This document shows, piece by piece, positions 62,301 through 64,000 of a DNA stretch of 64,000 nt (the stretch's first letter is position 1; every line of letters begins with the position of its first letter). Source of the stretch: Eopsaltria australis. Lineage: Eukaryota > Chordata > Aves > Passeriformes > Petroicidae. Under the pieces are notes generated by a model. That model saw only the letters and a program-made list of their open reading frames with translations, was not told the DNA's origin and ran no database searches. Location: positions 1,804,501 through 1,868,500 of the forward strand of contig JAVTVJ010000142.1 in assembly GCA_034509425.1 (NCBI GenBank), read 5' to 3'. The position numbers and the translations under genes are program-made.

Positions 62301-64000
62301 CCCCTGTGACATATGTTTTCAATACTGCTATTTATGATACAGCTTGAATGCTCTAACAGATAGTCAAAACCACAAAGCAAACGTGCAAGATTCTGAGCCA
62401 GATTAAAATTTAGAATAAAAAAGCATTTCAGTGTCAGTGCCATGACTCAAATGTTCTTTTCTCAGCCTAGATGGACTCATAACTAGCATATTTTGTTATC
62501 ATGCCTTTGAAAGATGTGGTTTTCTCTCTATCAAAACTCAAACTCTGTCAAAAATCTTTCTTAGTGAAATATTCAAAGTTCTTATATCAATTAGAATACA
62601 AGTCACATTAATGTTAAAGGTATTTTGTTTCTGAGAGACAATTTGGTTTGGAAATCTAACTTTTTATTTTTAATTAACCCTTATATATATATCACATTAT
62701 TGATCTACCTGAAATACATTGTTTGTCTGTCCTTGTACTTTTCATAACCTCCAAAACTGCTGGCCAAATTCAGCCAAATGTAAGAATGAGGTCAAAGCCT
62801 TAGAGAGAAGTCTCACAAGTTTCATTTAAATTGATGTCTAGATGGAGGACACAGAGCCAGATTGCTGTCCCACTAGGAATAAAACATCAGTGACAGCTCA
62901 GCAGTTACCTTTTTTGATTGACCTCTTGCCATCCAGTCAGCAAGTATTCTGCCAACATGTCAGTGCAAAAGTAGCTCTGAGCTACTGAGAGCATATAATG
63001 TCCCCTGCACAGCTGATATCTGCAGACTGGAAAGGGAAGTCCAATGGAGCTGGGCATAAAACTCAGTATAAAAGGTCAAAGCTGTTGTAATGGGGCAAAG
63101 GAAGGGATGTAAGACTGTCAGATACAAATCCTCAATGCATGGCTTCATTAGCTCTGCTGTTCTCAGAGTTATTTGTTTCATTGTTTTTATTAAGACAACA
63201 GAAACCAAAACACAACCAAGGAACCACAAAAATAAAAGACTCCTCATTACAATTAATTTTGAACACCAACAGGAACAGAAAATAAGCTCAGTATCGAAAA
63301 GAAAATGCATTTTCCTTTTAGATTGTATAGATTGTACACAGCCAACTAAGAATTTGGCAGAGGAGCTTGACGGGACATAGAGCTACATGATATTGCAGTT
63401 ACTGTGATAGCATCTGAGGAGTCCATCACAGAACCCTGCTGCACTAAGCACAATGCAAATATACGGAGGAAACAAATATTTTCCTCTTTCCATCTGATTT
63501 TTTTCAACCGTCTTCTTTTATGTCTCCAATTGTATATAAGGATAACCCCAAGCACTGAGAAGAAAAGCCTCATTCATAACAAACACCTAGAAAAACGCAC
63601 TACTGTTAAATCCATTCCCTAGAACAGCTACTCTGGTGGCAAACTTGCTCGTTTTTTAGCGGCTTTTTTCAGTGGCATAGGGATAAAATTACTGTGTGAT
63701 AGACCCCGGATTAGTCCCAGTAGTATTCTGTCAACTTGCTGTCAATTTTCACTCCTCCTCATGCCACCACTGTCAAGCTCGTGAAACTGGACACTCTGTC
63801 ACCAATGCAGTGAGATCAAGTTGCACTGATATTGCAGAGGTATGTTTGTGAGTCATCAGAGAACATTGGACTACAGGGCTTCTGACTGGTACTATCCTGT
63901 GTAGTAAATTTAGAGCAGAACTAAAAAAATTAAAATTTGTTTGGCTAGTTGTTTTGTTGGCTGGTTTAAAAGAAAAAGGAAAAAGCAATGAAGAGGGGAA
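59371..64000. other. Unique DNA, no gene assigned
   Basis: No recognised gene. A 125-codon minus-strand frame at 59347-59724 and a 116-codon one at 62960-63310 have no family resemblance. A trinucleotide-rich patch (GTT, GCT, ATT units) lies at 59742-59801. A G-rich patch at 61429-61451 has four GGG runs with one loop longer than seven bases. A 16-base match to the CR1 tail lies at 61746-61761. Confidence 0.45.
59742..59801 (+). repeat. Imperfect trinucleotide-rich simple repeat
   Basis: Short runs of TTG/TGT, GCT and ATT units follow each other and end in about five ATT units. Too imperfect to be a strong microsatellite. Confidence 0.7.

Overview
This is low-GC vertebrate nuclear DNA and almost certainly comes from a bird. 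The case rests on repeat content. There are CR1 LINEs with the typical avian 3' end (two copies of an ATTCTRTG octamer), three ERV long terminal repeats of types I recognise from memory as common in songbird and other bird genomes, degenerate TTAGGG-type DNA, and one isolated CpG island in an AT-rich background. There are no prokaryotic signals: no operons, ribosome-binding-site-led ORFs, IS elements or CRISPR arrays. I found no tRNA, rRNA or snRNA gene.

No protein-coding gene can be assigned with confidence. Most open frames are short, overlap on both strands, and match chance expectation. The longer ones lie in the CpG island, the telomere-like repeat, the TTTC/TC microsatellite or the CR1 copies, where composition or the repeat explains them. 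The window therefore reads as intergenic or long-intron DNA with one promoter-like island.

Layout: 1-11.6 kb is AT-rich unique DNA with a (TTTC)n(TC)n tract (4.12-4.23 kb) and two copies of a ~110-bp segment (about 7.97 and 9.53 kb), each carrying an acceptor-like CAG, six bases and a GTAAGT donor. An ERVL-like solo LTR (11.6-12.2 kb) is followed by a ~530-bp telomere-like block (12.8-13.3 kb) that switches from CCCTAA to TTAGGG and contains a 113-bp tandem duplication. 13.3-28.9 kb is unique sequence with one short CR1 tail. The CpG island spans about 28.9-29.75 kb and carries a CTCF/YY1-like site. 29.8-41.2 kb is unique sequence. Two CR1 copies in opposite orientation (41.2-42.0 and 45.7-46.8 kb) share an identical 600-bp core and flank 3.7 kb that contains a possible minus-strand exon and a paired-class homeodomain site. 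Two more LTRs lie at 53.5-54.1 and 55.9-56.3 kb, followed by a cluster of three plus-strand splice-bounded exon candidates (57.55-59.37 kb). The rest is AT-rich unique DNA.

No new biological system can be demonstrated. The strongest oddities are the inverted CR1 pair with an abrupt identity boundary (possible gene conversion), the divergent telomere-like block, and the duplicated acceptor/donor microexon motif. All exon calls are inferences from splice-site appearance and need transcript data.
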